Positions 34,766-45,996 of a stretch of DNA of 64,000 nt are shown here, in pieces. Under the pieces are notes generated by a model that was given only the letters and a program-made list of their open reading frames with translations, ran no database searches and was not told where the DNA came from. The position numbers were made by a program, and so were the translations under genes. The first letter of the stretch is position 1; the number at the start of each line of letters is the position of its first letter. The DNA comes from Nilaparvata lugens (Eukaryota > Arthropoda > Insecta > Hemiptera > Delphacidae). The stretch covers positions 13,514,783 to 13,578,782 of the forward strand of contig NC_052506.1 in assembly GCF_014356525.2 (NCBI RefSeq). Direction: 5' to 3'.

Positions 34766-35231
34766 ATAATATCTGATCTATGATGCCTCAGATTCTGGTT
34801 TATAATAGCTAGCTTCCCAATGACTTTCCCAAAATATGAACTAAAGTGAGGTGTTATTGAACAATATACAGATGAAATAGAATTGTTATTGGAGAGAGAT
34901 ATGGAAGGAGTTTCAATCACAGCATCTAAATGAAAATTTCAATCAATTTATTTTAAAGAGTAAATCTTTTCTAAATGAACCTTTTCGCTACAAAGCTTTT
35001 CCTAAAATTTGAGAAAATTCAAACTTGAAAACAACACTTTCCATAGAAGAGGTCTTTGTAGGTCATAGGACTCATACTTTCTATGATCTTTCTCTGACTC
35101 TTGAGATGATCATAGCGAGAGATGAGACTCGATGAGGGTGAGGATAGCTTTTACACTTCTAGCAATGTGACAAATTTTTTGTCATTCTCTCCATTTTCTC
35201 CATTTTTCCCCATTTTATTTTTAATTTCTTT
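34766..35231. other. AT-rich DNA, nothing assigned
   Basis: No gene or partnered repeat is visible. Confidence 0.4.
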
Positions 35232-35352
35232 TTATAGAATAAAATTATAGAACCCTTTGAAATTAACTAGTTTCGGTACTAGTAGTTATAATTTGTATTC
35301 TTATTCTATTATCTTATTAATTTCAAAGGGTACTCCAATTCTATTTTTTAAA
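35232..35352. mobile_element. Short foldback, possible family I relative
   Basis: ATAGAACCCTTTGAAATTAA and TTAATTTCAAAGGGTACT are inverted around a 50-base AT-rich loop. The 'accctttnaaatta' arm resembles the elements at 1.3 and 47.6 kb. Confidence 0.6.
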
Positions 35353-37145
35353 ATAATACAAGAAAGTAGCCCTGAATTAATATATTTTTTGAATTTCTTA
35401 TATAATTCTATTTAATAAGTCCATAATTGTAGGACTTGAATGTCGTGAGTCAACGCTCCTTTGATGATTGAAACTGTTTCCTTCAACAAACGAAATTGAA
35501 GTCAATCACTTGAAACTAATATACAGCATGTAATGTGAGCTACTTTCAAATCACTCTCAAGTGCATTGAACCAGAATACAAGTTCCTTCTTGTTCTAAGG
35601 ATATTTTAAACAAGTGTTCCATCGTCTTTGTATCTTTTGTTCAATTCTAATAGAAATTATCTAAATGAAAAAAATGTCGAGTGTGAATTCCTTTCTAATG
35701 TGTGTCTTCTCGGAGTGAGGCCAGTGATTGTTGCCCAAAGAAACTGGTCAGTTAATGCGTCACGGATTAACAGCGCGCTGTTGATGGAAAATGGTCCGCT
35801 TCCTGTCCGAAATGAGTAATTCCCGATGGAATCATCATTTGAGAGGTTGAGCTGTGTAACGCAAACCGGTAAAACTTGCGGCCGAATGGCTTTTCAACTA
35901 GGCTCACTGTGAACGGGTATCGGTTAGTAATTTTATTTCATTTCCTTTAATGAACAATTGAAATTGAATGTATTTTGGCTTGGTGTTCCATCATTTACAA
36001 AGCACATTTGGAAGCCTTGGAGGATTATTCGAACGTAATGGAAATAATTGAGTACGTCGAACTGTGGAGTGTATTGAGCTAATGAACAAGATAGGATGAG
36101 TTCTATACATGTACTCAGGTTTCGTGTAAACGAGATCATATTATAATGTGAAAAACGTTCCAGTAAGAATGGTCATTATAATTGCTATTATATTCCAATA
36201 TTGACTCGTTCATTTCGAAGATAATTTTGAAACAAATTAATTGGAATTTTGAATTATCAATATAAATAAAAATTTCTACAATAGCTTCAGTTCTGAATGA
36301 AATAATGAAATTGAATTTATCAAGACCAAATATAGTGGGGCAATAGACCCAATAATAGGCCAATAATTTATAGACCAATAATAGTGGGACAATTAATGAA
36401 TGAGTCGATGCAATACAATCACCTCCAATGGAGAATTTTCAAAAGAAGAATTTTATTATGAGTGATCGTGGAATCTTATAATAAGAGAATATCTGGCTAT
36501 GTAGTTGTATCATTACAAATTATCGATTAGCTTCAAGTGTAATAATAAGGTAAATATTATTCTTAGGGGCTGCATTTAAAATCCAACTGCAGTTGCCAAG
36601 GTCCCTTCTACCGCCTTCAGTATTTTACATTGTGGCCTGCTCTATGCAAAACTTCACAATTCCTCTCACATCGTTGACTCTAGGGAATCAATCCAATGAT
36701 TGATCCATTATACATCAGGGCAGAAGGAATGAGGCATGAGGCAGAAAGAAAAAACTAGGTGGCATTATGAGTACATCATTTTTATGAATGAATATTTATT
36801 TAATAAGTGGTTGTTAATTTTATTTATAATGCGGAATGGAAAAACTAATTTTTTTCTACTGATGAGCATCAATTCGTGATCGGAATGATATTTTCTTGTG
36901 CACTTATTCTTCTGCATTTTGAATAGTAAACTCATCTTATACTAGATGACATCTTGCTGGATGAATATTCGTCTAAAATGAAACATTATTATCTTTCAAG
37001 TAGGGGAGGGGGGTGCAGCTTTCATTCAAACTTTCAACTGAATTATTCCTGGAGATGATAGGACAAAGTCATAAAGTTTTCTCCCTTTGCTTCATTACGT
37101 ATGTTCAATCAGTGCTCGATTTCTCCAGCTCTTATGAGATTTACC
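35353..37145. other. Mostly AT-rich DNA; slight GC rise at 35.7-35.9 kb
   Basis: The frame at 35628-35819 (+) overlaps the GC rise but has no motif. Nothing else is assigned; the minus-strand frames at 35933-36378 are AT-driven. Confidence 0.4.
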
Positions 37146-37315
37146 ATCTACTCTTATTTCTATTTATCCTCCTCCTTCTCCTCGTCCACCTATTCCTTCT
37201 CCTCCTACTCCTCCTTCTTCTCCTCCTCCACCTATTCCTTCTTCTCCTACACCTCCTCCATCTCCTTCTCCACTACTACCACTCCTCGTCCTCCTCTCCT
37301 CCAACACTTGACACT
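37146..37315 (+). repeat. Polypyrimidine tract (TCC/TTC-rich)
   Basis: About 170 bases are almost purely C and T on this strand, with a partly duplicated segment around CCTCCACCTATTCCTTCT. It gives poly-Leu and poly-Ser frames (37013-37451), which I reject as genes. Long mirror-symmetric purine/pyrimidine tracts can form triplex DNA. Confidence 0.9.
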
Positions 37316-37379
37316 CCACACTCCCTCACTTCTTAGTACAGACAAATTGTTTTGTGGTGTGAAGAAAATTGGCCGAAAT

Positions 37380-38110
37380 GTGTGGCAATTCATCGGTAGC
37401 TACCGCGTTTTAAGTACGCATCAGGTGTACAGCGTTTGGTTGCGGTTGTAATGAGTTCGGGGCGTAGGCGCGGCGCAGAGCAGAGTCGCCACAAAATGCC
37501 CTCAGCGCGCGCGCTTCTAATGGCGACTTCTCACTGGACCAGGCCAAGCCCTGATCGATTGTTATAACCTGGCTGATTGATAGGACAACACTTTAGGCAG
37601 ACATTTACATAATGTAATAAGAACACTGGGAGCTGACAAGCGGGCGGTAAGTTACTGAGGCAAATTGCTGCTCTCCGCGTGGGATGCGCTTGATTGGCTT
37701 CTGCGCTGCTCGTCGCACCAGTGCAGCGCAGCTCGATGCGACGATAATCACCAACCACCGCTTTCAATGTAGCCTCTTTCATTCCGGGAGTCGTTAGGGG
37801 ATGTATACTTCAAAATGAATAAGTGCACTGGCGACTACCCCGGAGGCAAATTTCAAAATTACTGATAAACCTCACCCATATACTTACCGACAGCTTCTGT
37901 AACTTCGGCGCGCCAAAATTAGAGTATCTTGAAGCTCACCGAGCCTTTCCCTAGTTCAGGAAGATTTATCAACACATACTGGTCTGATTTAGCGTCAATG
38001 GGCGTGAACAATCATCCTCTCATGGATTACAGCAGCAATCAGCGGACAAAGTGGGCTCATAAAGCGCTACCCTACCGACCAAATTGTTACGGCAAAACTG
38101 GAAAATAATG
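37380..38110. other. GC-richer unique block, CpG-containing
   Basis: It contains GGGCGTAGGCGCGGCGCAG near 37460 and AGCGCGCGCGCTTC near 37504. No frame on either strand shows a domain. It could be a promoter, a non-coding exon or an enhancer; a possible start-associated motif cannot be picked out by eye. Confidence 0.3.
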
Positions 38111-38587
38111 GAAGTCTAGTTGTTGCAGATAAATTAATATAATCACATCACAGCATCTTCAAAGATACGCGCTACTGTGGATGTGAGTATGCAGAAGTTT
38201 TACAGTAGCTTTGCCGAAGGTGAGTCATTATTCACGGATTAATGGTGAGTTTGTAGCAGCATATCTTCTCCCTTCTGAGCATCACCGGACCTTGAGCATA
38301 TTAGTGGGTAAAATATGGGAGATGAGTTTAGTAGAATATCGTTTGCACGACAAATTATATGTAAAAGAAATTACTATGCTATTGAATCTGAAAATAAACG
38401 AATAAAACACTTGGCTACCATGCCATCTCTTATTTTATGTTTGGAATAGATAGAAGGTTGGGTTTTTGAAATTTTGGTATCTCAATCCGAGTATTCTTTC
38501 CAAAGAATGGACATTGATATGTCCAAAGCTCCGCCAATTTATGTAGATGCATAACAATATTATCTATTTTATCTATCTTCTTCTTCT
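38111..38587. other. AT-rich DNA, nothing assigned
   Basis: The 64-codon frame at 38211-38405 has no motif. Confidence 0.4.
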
Positions 38588-38900
38588 TAGGGTGCCTGTC
38601 CGTTACGAACGTTGGCGATCATTGTGGCTATTATTACTTTGTTGGTTGCGCTCCGGAACAATCGAATAGAGGTCTTTCCGAACCATGCTCTGAGGTTGGC
38701 CAACCAGGAAATTCTTCTCCTTCCTGGGGCTCTCCTGCCTTCTATTTCCCTTGCAAGGTGCTTTGCAATATTTCGTATCTCCCTTTATTGCGCATTATAT
38801 GACCCAAATATTCAAGTTTTCGACATTTAATGTGGTTGACCAGTTCTGGGGCTGTATTCATCCTCCTTAGCACCTCATGGTTGGTAATTTTATCTATAGT
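38588..38900 (-). pseudogene. LINE ORF2 C-terminal fragment, frameshifted
   Basis: On the minus strand it reads TIDKITNHEVLRRMN, then KCRKLEYLGHIMRN, then after a one-base loss (GGGAAATAG where GGGAAAATA would keep the frame) EGRRAPGRRRISWLANLR, and ends near MIANVRNGQAP before a stop. The YLGHIMRN and GRRxxPGRRR-x-SWLxNLR series is the conserved tail of a common insect LINE ORF2 protein (RTE/CR1/jockey-type annotations are often used). About 100 codons remain of a protein normally near 900-1000. The frameshift makes it inactive. Confidence 0.8.
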
Positions 38901-39072
38901 AATTACAAATTGTTTTTCTTTTCATATTATATACAGCTCTATAATATTATTTTCTTAATTTATATTTTGTGAATCCATCAATAATTTTGCTGTATTGTAA
39001 GCTATTGTATATAAGTGTATAAGCCAGTATATATTGTAATCTACATAAATAAAATACTCAATAAATCAATCA
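38901..39072 (+). mobile_element. LINE 3' tail
   Basis: AT-rich DNA ending ATAAATAAAATACTCAATAA followed by ATCAATCAAG. The AATAAA and the short TCAA repeat at the end are typical LINE 3' termini. It lies head-on against the minus-strand fragment at 38588-38900. No coding part is left. Confidence 0.5.
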
Positions 39073-39186
39073 AGTTTCAATGTAAAAGCGCTCACCTGGA
39101 AATTATAAAACCACTTTTGAATTTTCCTGAATCAATCTCTGAAATAATATGCATTTTAAAGATACAATGGGAGAGTTTTGCTGCAA

Positions 39187-39711
39187 TAGCCTTTTCTCAT
39201 GAGAATGAGGAATAGAGCTTTTTATGTAGGCCTATAATGAAACATTACATCTTATCGATATTGTGAACAGTTTGAAAACGATAAGCTTGTATTATCTCAA
39301 TCTTTCTTCTTCAGGTACCTTCTCCATTACGGAGGTTAGCTACCATCATGGCAATTCTTACTTTGTTGACTGCTGCTCGGAAGGAGGTCCTGTGACGTGC
39401 AGTTGAATGCTTCCCTCAGGTTTCTCAACCAACACATTCTTCTACGTCCCACTGAACGCTTATCAACAAGTTTAACTTGTATTATGATGTGCAGAATTAC
39501 GTACTTAGGTCCTCTCATAATGTGCCCAAAGTATTTCAACTTGCCTTTTCTCATGAGAATGAGGAATAGAGCTTTTTATGTAGGCCTATAATGAAACATT
39601 ACATCTTATCGATATTGTGAACAGTTTGAAAACGATAAGTTTGTATTATCTCGATCTTTCTTCTTCAGGTACCTTCTCCATTACGGAGGTTAGCTACCAT
39701 CATGGCAATTC
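39187..39711. repeat. Tandem duplication of a 354-bp unit, 1.5 copies, within LINE sequence
   Basis: The stretch 39189-39357, from GCCTTTTCTCATGAGAATG to ATCATGGCAATTC, recurs at 39543-39711 with only about two differences. The repeated part includes GGTACCTTCTCCATTACGG, the coding end of the LINE tail described at 39311-39554. The shift is exactly 354 bp. Confidence 0.9.
39311..39554 (-). pseudogene. LINE ORF2 C-terminal fragment, frameshifted, inside a tandem duplication
   Basis: The minus strand encodes KLKYFGHIMRGPKYVIL, then RRRMCWLRNLREAF. A frame change near the middle is needed to continue into AAVNKVRIAMMVANLRNG and the stop. It is the same family type as 38588-38900 but a different lineage (FGHIMRG versus LGHIMRN). 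The upstream part ends abruptly at 39541-39554, where the duplicated unit begins, so truncation and duplication share a breakpoint. Confidence 0.75.
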
Positions 39712-40059
39712 ACGCACAATGTCACGCACAATCTCCAGTTGTTTACCCATACTTCTGAGTACCTCTCAGATATTATTTCAATGAAAACATATACAATTTG
39801 TAGAAAAATCACAGAACTTGGAAAAAAGCACCAATAAACAAAATTTTTCAACGAGTTTTTCCCTCAGCGTCTACCTTCATTTGTCAAACAGCTTGCTCTC
39901 CGTTGTAACGGGATTCAATATAAATGTTCAGGTGAGGGAGAGGTACCATCAGGTTATTTGGAGATAAATCGGAACTCTATAATATTCTATATGAATATCA
40001 CATCTATTAAGTGTTATCGATATTATCTAAAATTGATCAAGTAAGGTAGCTTCCGAAGA
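39712..40059. other. AT-rich DNA, nothing assigned
   Basis: No gene or partnered repeat is visible. Confidence 0.4.
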
Positions 40060-40640
40060 TGCAACTGAGGGGCACAGCTCTACTATCACGAATTAGGCTG
40101 TCAAAGTGGCGCAATCGACAAGTGACTTATTGAGCGAACATATTAGATGCAGTCTGTTTCTCCTCTCAGCGACTCTCGGCCGATGATAGAATCCGTACGA
40201 TTCGATAGTAGCAGCCATATGAGCATAAATAATGCCACTCATTTGAGAGCGGTACACAAATTTAAGAATCTAATCATCTCATTATAAAAAATGTAACGAT
40301 AGACCATTTAGATTGCTATAATTATAAGCAGTAAATTTCGTCTTTTAATCGATTAATATTTTTTATGTACACTGACACCTTAGTGATAATATTAAATTAT
40401 CGGCTCGCTGGAGCTTTGTTTTTCGTGTGTCAGTGATAATCGATGTTCGGCTCACAAATTTGCATCTGATTTTTCCACGTTCAGAAAGGCCGCGACAGGT
40501 TTCTAGTTAAACGATGTGTTATAATCGCGTTGCCCGGCAAATGTCTCCCGGCTAACAAATTATCCAGCTTTGAAATTCATATAAACATACTTCTGGACGC
40601 CAATCTTTGTTGCTGCTACAGTATGGAAATTCATCCATCA
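40060..40640. other. Unique block with balanced composition, possible cis-regulatory DNA
   Basis: It contains GAAAGGCCGCGACAGG near 40484, ATCGCGTTGCCCGGC near 40525 and several TAATCGAT-type words (for example ATAATCGATG at 40436). It has no reading frame of note and no second copy. Confidence 0.3.
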
Positions 40641-42050
40641 ATCAACCCACCAACCGTAATTATAATTCTGCTTATTCAATAATGTGTCGAAAAGTGGCAT
40701 TTCAGGCGTTGCATAACTTGCTGAGTGAAACTTTTCTCAGTTCAAAGAGATAGTTTCGAACATTTATCCACCGATTAAATACAGGATTGGATACAGTAGT
40801 ATGGTTTGTGAAAGTAGTAGGCTAATTTACTTCTCTTCTAAGATGAATATTAAAATTATTATTCTTCAAGTTGAAATTCCTCAGGTAGGGTTAACAACTA
40901 AAGTTTATTAATTCCAATTCATTTGTTGAAATACAAATGTGAATGCGGTTTTGATGAATAGAGAAAAAGCTTCAACACTGGCTTATTATTATCATATTAT
41001 AATTATGATAATTTATTATAATTTCCATTTTTTCTCTCAATTTTCACATCGATGATCTATATCAACACTCAAGTCTTTAAAACTTGTGCACACCATTGCG
41101 ATCTGTATGAAGCTTGAAGGCTTACCACAGCTAAAACATTTTCACTATCCCGTAGCCGTCATGCAAATCACAGTGAACAGTGATGTACACAAAGTATATT
41201 TGAGACAAAATTGATTCATTATTTTTCATCTAGCTGAGCTTAGTGTTTCTGTTTTATTTTTGCTTGTGACTGTGAATATTGTGAATTGGAGTAAATAAAA
41301 TAATAATTCGAGGCAGTTTGAACGAGAATTGATTTGCTTGAACGGTTGAAACTTGGAATGTAACACATTATAACAAATCAAACCATAAATATATTTTCCT
41401 CCACCTCCTGTCTAAAGTGCTTACTTTACTCCCTGGAACATAATACTAAAGTGTCACTTTTTCGCTCTCGGGAGGAATAATCAGGAAAACTCCCTAGAGC
41501 GTAAAAGCAGCTCCATTTAATTAACATGGGAAGCATCTCTAATTTAAAAATGTACATTTGAAATAGGTTAGAAGGTCTAAGCTCAGATGAGGAAGCATAT
41601 AGAGTAGTCATTAAACCAATTCAATTCAATACCTTAACCAGACATTTTGATCAATATATAAAATTTATTTTTGTATGCTAAAATTATTACAAATTTCATA
41701 TCACTATACTAAAAAATGTATAAATATTTCTTTATATTCAATGTCTTGTCCCAATGCCTTTTGAATCATAATCCTTGAGTAACAAGGATAAGAACAATTT
41801 TAAATAATAAATAAATGAATAATTGAAGCATTTATTATTGGAATTTCATTATTAAAAAATTTAAAACCTGAATTCACATATTATCTGAACCAGAATATTG
41901 TTTTTAAAATGCATAATTTTGAATTTTCAAATCTACCGCCATGAATACGTTTTAGATTATGTTGTAACACATTGTTTGGTCACGTACGTTTTTAAACATT
42001 ATTTTATTTGCAGTTTTTATAAAAATTTAGGTGGAGGATAAAATGTTGTG
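40641..42050. other. AT-rich DNA with one diffuse repeat
   Basis: 41413-41515 carries CTTTACTCCCTGG, TCGCTCTCGGGAGG and CTCCCTAGAGCG, an imperfect hairpin that resembles the element at 42051-42159. Nothing else is assigned; the 61-codon frame at 41426-41611 is a shadow. Confidence 0.4.
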
Positions 42051-42159
42051 TATATCACGAGTGAAAAATGTTTTTTCTCCCTCAGGGAAATTCGGCTTTG
42101 CCTCGGGCTTCAAACTTTTCTCTCAGGGAGAAAAAACAGCACTTTTAACTCTAGATATA
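42051..42159. mobile_element. 109-bp foldback (CTCCCTCAGGG-type)
   Basis: TATATCACGAGTGAAAAATG plus TTTTTCTCCCTCAGGG is mirrored by CTCAGGGAGAAAAAACAGC plus ACTCTAGATATA. The loop holds GGCTTTGCCTCGGGC. A degraded relative lies at 41413-41515. Confidence 0.75.
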
Positions 42160-42870
42160 CAAATAACTATTGTTACCTTATACAGTATTAGCTTCGAACG
42201 TTGATGGTGAATATGTTAATCAATATTGTTAAAATAAAACGTTTAAATTACGTTTAATTAGTAATGCATGGACGGCATAGAGGCTGTTGTTAGCTGCCTA
42301 TAATGTTTGGAAATCACAATGGGACTTTGCTGACTTGCACGCTTTCCAGTCATTATACACACAGAATTTTTTGATAATGAAAGGGCGGGGCTGTTCGACT
42401 CGGTCATTTATCTTGGGCTAAAGGCTTAGAACTGCCCTGGCGGTAGTTCGGATGGGAGGAGTGGCCATCCCTCCACCTATTATGAGAAGACTAATGAATT
42501 TAATATATTACAAAAGAATTCCAACTAGTGCAGCTCATTTAGCTCTCGCATTCCTCAGAAGCTCGGCTGGAACTGTCTGAGGAGATGAATGTCGGAATTT
42601 AAGATTAGTATGTTCTGTAGATTGGGTTGTATGAGCAGCAGTCAACCGCACAGGTGGAGGATCAATCAACAAAAAAATGCAAATTCTTTATTTAAAATCA
42701 GTTATGAAATTTTAAGCATCGGTGACACCTAAGATGATAGGCCAATCAGGTTTCCTTGTTTGCTAATCTTAGTTTTCAGAAAAAATCTCTTAGTATGCAG
42801 AGAGTTAATATTCTAAAGAAAATTAGATAAAAACTTTCAATGAGTAGTGTTATATAATCTAATAATTCAA
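42160..42870. other. Mixed composition DNA, nothing assigned
   Basis: The stretch 42370-42480 is GC-richer (AAAGGGCGGGGCTGTTCGAC) but short. No gene is seen. Confidence 0.35.
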
Positions 42871-42995
42871 TGGTAAGAAAACAAAGATATTGTCAAATTT
42901 CACTATAATATTATTATTTTCGGTTATAATATAGTGAAATTTGACAATATCTTTGTTTTCTTAATATGGAGAGATTTCACAACATCGCCATCAAT
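42871..42995. mobile_element. Perfect-arm foldback with the 'atggagaaat'-type tail
   Basis: AAGAAAACAAAGATATTGTC through TTTCACTATAATA is exactly mirrored by TATAGTGAAATTTGACAATA through TTGTTTTCTTA around a loop of about 15 bases. It is followed by TAATATGGAGAGATTTCACA, similar to the tails at 28.6 and 45.17 kb. Confidence 0.8.
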
Positions 42996-43774
42996 TCTAC
43001 TTAATTAATACAATAGTAATATGCCGAATGAAATGGAACATTTCAATCAATAAAATAGAAATAGGATAATCTATGAGTGAGGCACAAACACAAAATAAAT
43101 GAAGGACAGGACATTAAACATGAATATTAATCCATCACACACTGACACAGATTTATTATACAATATTGTTCGAAACATAAAAATTAATATCACTTGTAGG
43201 TGTACATGATAATCAGTCATGTTTAAACCCAATACAGGGTTTCTCGGGATGAGCTATACATTTGATTTGAGATGAGATTGAAAGTTTCTGTTCTCGTTCA
43301 GACTAAATTTTCGAGTAAAGTTGAAGTGTGGGGGGCGGGGGCTCGTGATATTTCCTACGAACAGGTTCATTATGACTATCAACAGTTTGATGCACTGGGA
43401 AGGCTGATGCGCTAATCCATCCACTTACTGTACCTATTAAGAAAATAGCTTTAAAAATAATAATGTTCAATTCCAGAGCACAAAATTCTGCAGGTCTGAT
43501 AAGGAAAGAGAACAACTTGAAGAATCTGAACTTGTCCGTAATATGTTTGGAGAACTTCCCTGCATTCACAGTTTCTGAAAATCTAGAAGTTAATTTTTTG
43601 GGAAATATTTTGAAAATAAGTAAATAACGTGTTAATGTACTCTTGTCTGGAATGGATTGAAATTTCGAGATAAAGTGAAAACATGGTGGAGCGGCGAGGG
43701 TAGCAGTGGAATCGTAGAATGGAATGCATGCATTTTTTGAGGTTTGTTTTGGCGTTTAGCTGTAAACCTCTTTG
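42996..43774. other. AT-rich DNA, nothing assigned
   Basis: Minus-strand frames at 43303-43569 and 43583-43831 have no motif. No partnered repeat is visible. Confidence 0.4.
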
Positions 43775-43921
43775 TGCCGGTTGCACAAAAACTGGTTGAA
43801 TTTTATCCGTGATTAATTTCAGGAGAACCAATAATAGAAGCCGTCAGAAAAGACCTTCTCTGATTCGTTCTTGTGAAATTGATCAAGGTTAAAATTTAAC
43901 CGGCTTTTGTGCAACCGGACC
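43775..43921. mobile_element. Foldback MITE, family A
   Basis: GCCGGTTGCACAAAAACTGG at the left and CCGGCTTTTGTGCAACCGG at the right are inverted. Arms carry GAGAACCAATAATAGAAG and CTTCTCTGATTCG. Slightly diverged arms. Confidence 0.9.
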
Positions 43922-44102
43922 TGTGAGTTGTATTATTATTTTATTATCATGTATTCTCAATAAATAAATAAGTAAATAGATAAATGGTGACACACAAACT
44001 GCAGCGGTATGTTTTGACCCATTTAAATACAAGCAATCTTTTCAACTCACTCAATCTTGAAAATAACTTCGTCGCTCCACCCATAGTAGTACTGTATTAG
44101 TA

Positions 44103-44531
44103 TACTAGTAGTTCTGTGAACAGTAGACCTCACGCAGTATTCTCATCCCATCCACATGTACCTGATTGAAACTATAGACCTTATGGAAATACAGCAATAG
44201 ATTGGCTTCTCCACACATCTGTGTAATCACTTGTCAGCTGATTTATGATGAATATTCATAATTCTATAGTCTGATTTTTACTCTTATATTGGCGTATGAA
44301 GGAGGCTCCTTCTTCCTTTTATATTATCCTTGAAATGCAAAATTTCCAAAAACATGGTATATACGTCGACGCGCAATTAAAAAAGGAACATACCTGTCAA
44401 ATTTCATGAAAATCTATTACCGCGTTTCGCCGTGAATGCGCAACATATAAACATTCAAACATTTAAACATATAAACATTAAGAGAAATGCCAAACCGTCC
44501 ACTTGATCTTAGACCTCACTTTGCTCGGTCA
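44103..44531. mobile_element. Dispersed repeat family G, copy 1
   Basis: It runs from TACTAGTAGTTCTGTGAAC and GTAGACCTCACGCAGTATTC to CTTAGACCTCACTTTGCTCG. Inside are GCGTATGAAGGAGGCTCCTT and TATACGTCGACGCGCAATTA. A second copy is at 49050-49454, and its right half recurs at 51101-51342. The word AGACCTCAC appears near both ends in the same orientation, so no inverted terminal repeat is evident. Non-coding. Confidence 0.8.
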
Positions 44532-44913
44532 ACTAGACTTTATTAGGTATTTAAAATTTCTAATTGCACATAAGTAAGTTAATAGACCTTTACCTGGTTG
44601 ATGGAAATTTGTAACTCACTAACAAACAAAAGGTAATTATAATACGAGACATCATATTTATTTTGAAAATGCAATAGAATTTTCACCGTTCACTTCATCA
44701 CCCTCATACAAGCAAAAATCACTTCACTTATATGGGCTACTTATTCAAATTGATAAAAACAATATAAAACTACAAGTTTCATATTGTTTTTATTAATTTA
44801 AGCTTTAGATAATCTGAATATAGTATTTACAATGGATAAATGTCTATTATTATCGATTTGATAATAGATTATAGTTTTAATTAAGCATATTAATAATACA
44901 ACTGGATAATATT
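44532..44913. other. AT-rich DNA, nothing assigned
   Basis: No gene or partnered repeat is visible. Confidence 0.4.
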
Positions 44914-45185
44914 AAGGTGAAATAAATACGATATTGTCAGTTGCACATAATTTATTTAAGCCAAGCTTAAGTTTCAATGCACTAAGGCATCATCTTCAGT
45001 AGTATTTTTTTGTTAGACTTTGCGGTCTTCAGTCTTTCTTAAATGGACTGTCTAACCAAAAAAGACCACTGAGGATGATGTCTAAAACTCAAATTTTTAA
45101 CATTGAAACTTAAGTTTGGCTCAAAAAAATGTGGAACTGACAATATCGTTTTTATTCCACCTTAATATGGAGAAATTCCTCAATA
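44914..45185. mobile_element. Foldback MITE, family D, copy 2
   Basis: Ends AAGGTGAAATAAATACGATA and ATCGTTTTTATTCCACCTT are inverted. Arms carry TTTCAATGCACTAAGGCATC and matching complements, as at 7.83 kb. The tail AATATGGAGAAATTCCTCAA follows. Confidence 0.8.
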
Positions 45186-45841
45186 TCTCTGTTCATAGTG
45201 TAAATTTTATTAAAAACTAAATAAAATAGCGCGTCGTGTCTCCAACACAGATGAAAAAAATGTTCATCATAGAATAACTTGCATCCTCATTCTTATTTCA
45301 CTCATCAATAAATTAGACGAACAATTAGAAACAAATAAGGCGATCGGAAGAATAAAAAAGCAGGTCATACCTGAACTGTCCAGGAACTAACAGTTATTAG
45401 TGCTGAGGTGCGCCCGTAGATAGACAATGCTTCCCTCTCACTAACAGAATCCGATTCCTAATGTTCATAATTCATCTTCCAACAATTAGAAATGATGAAT
45501 TATTAGATTTAAAATTGATTGAATAATGAATCACTAATTGCCAATATTCCAGCTAAAGACAATGCCGCTGCCTTTTAAAAGGTCATGAATCTCCCTTTTC
45601 TTCCATCCGTTGAAAGCAAGATCGCCCCAAGCTAACAATAAATTTCGAGTTTACACAAACAAAACCGATTTATTGCTAATGGATACGTGAAATCTCTTAT
45701 GAAGGCACAACAAAAATCCTTTTATAGTAAGGTAATTAATTACTCTTCAGGAATAATAAATTTAGTACATTACTCATTGGGTGACATCAACATTTAATAA
45801 TATGATTGGTGATCGCGATATTGAGAAATAAATAGTCTAGG
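45186..45841. other. AT-rich DNA, nothing assigned
   Basis: No gene or partnered repeat is visible. Confidence 0.4.
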
Positions 45842-45995
45842 TGCCGGTTGCACAACAGCCGGTTAAATTTTAACCGCGATTAATTTCACGAGAACCAATC
45901 AGAGAAGGCGTTTTTGAGAAGACGGTTGCACAACAGTCGGTTAAATTTTAACCGTGATTAATTTCATGAGAACCAATCAGAGAAGGAGTTTTTGA
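45842..45995. mobile_element. Two family A left arms in direct tandem
   Basis: GCCGGTTGCACAACAGCCGG ... GAGAAGGCGTTTTTGA is followed directly by a second GACGGTTGCACAACAGTCGG ... GAGAAGGAGTTTTTGA in the same orientation. Neither has a right arm, so this is not a normal MITE but a duplicated half element. It abuts the palindrome at 45997. Confidence 0.85.
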
Positions 45996-45996
45996 A

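Noticed and set aside
37013..37451. Leucine- and serine-rich frames that look like membrane proteins
   Set aside because: They follow directly from the polypyrimidine tract.
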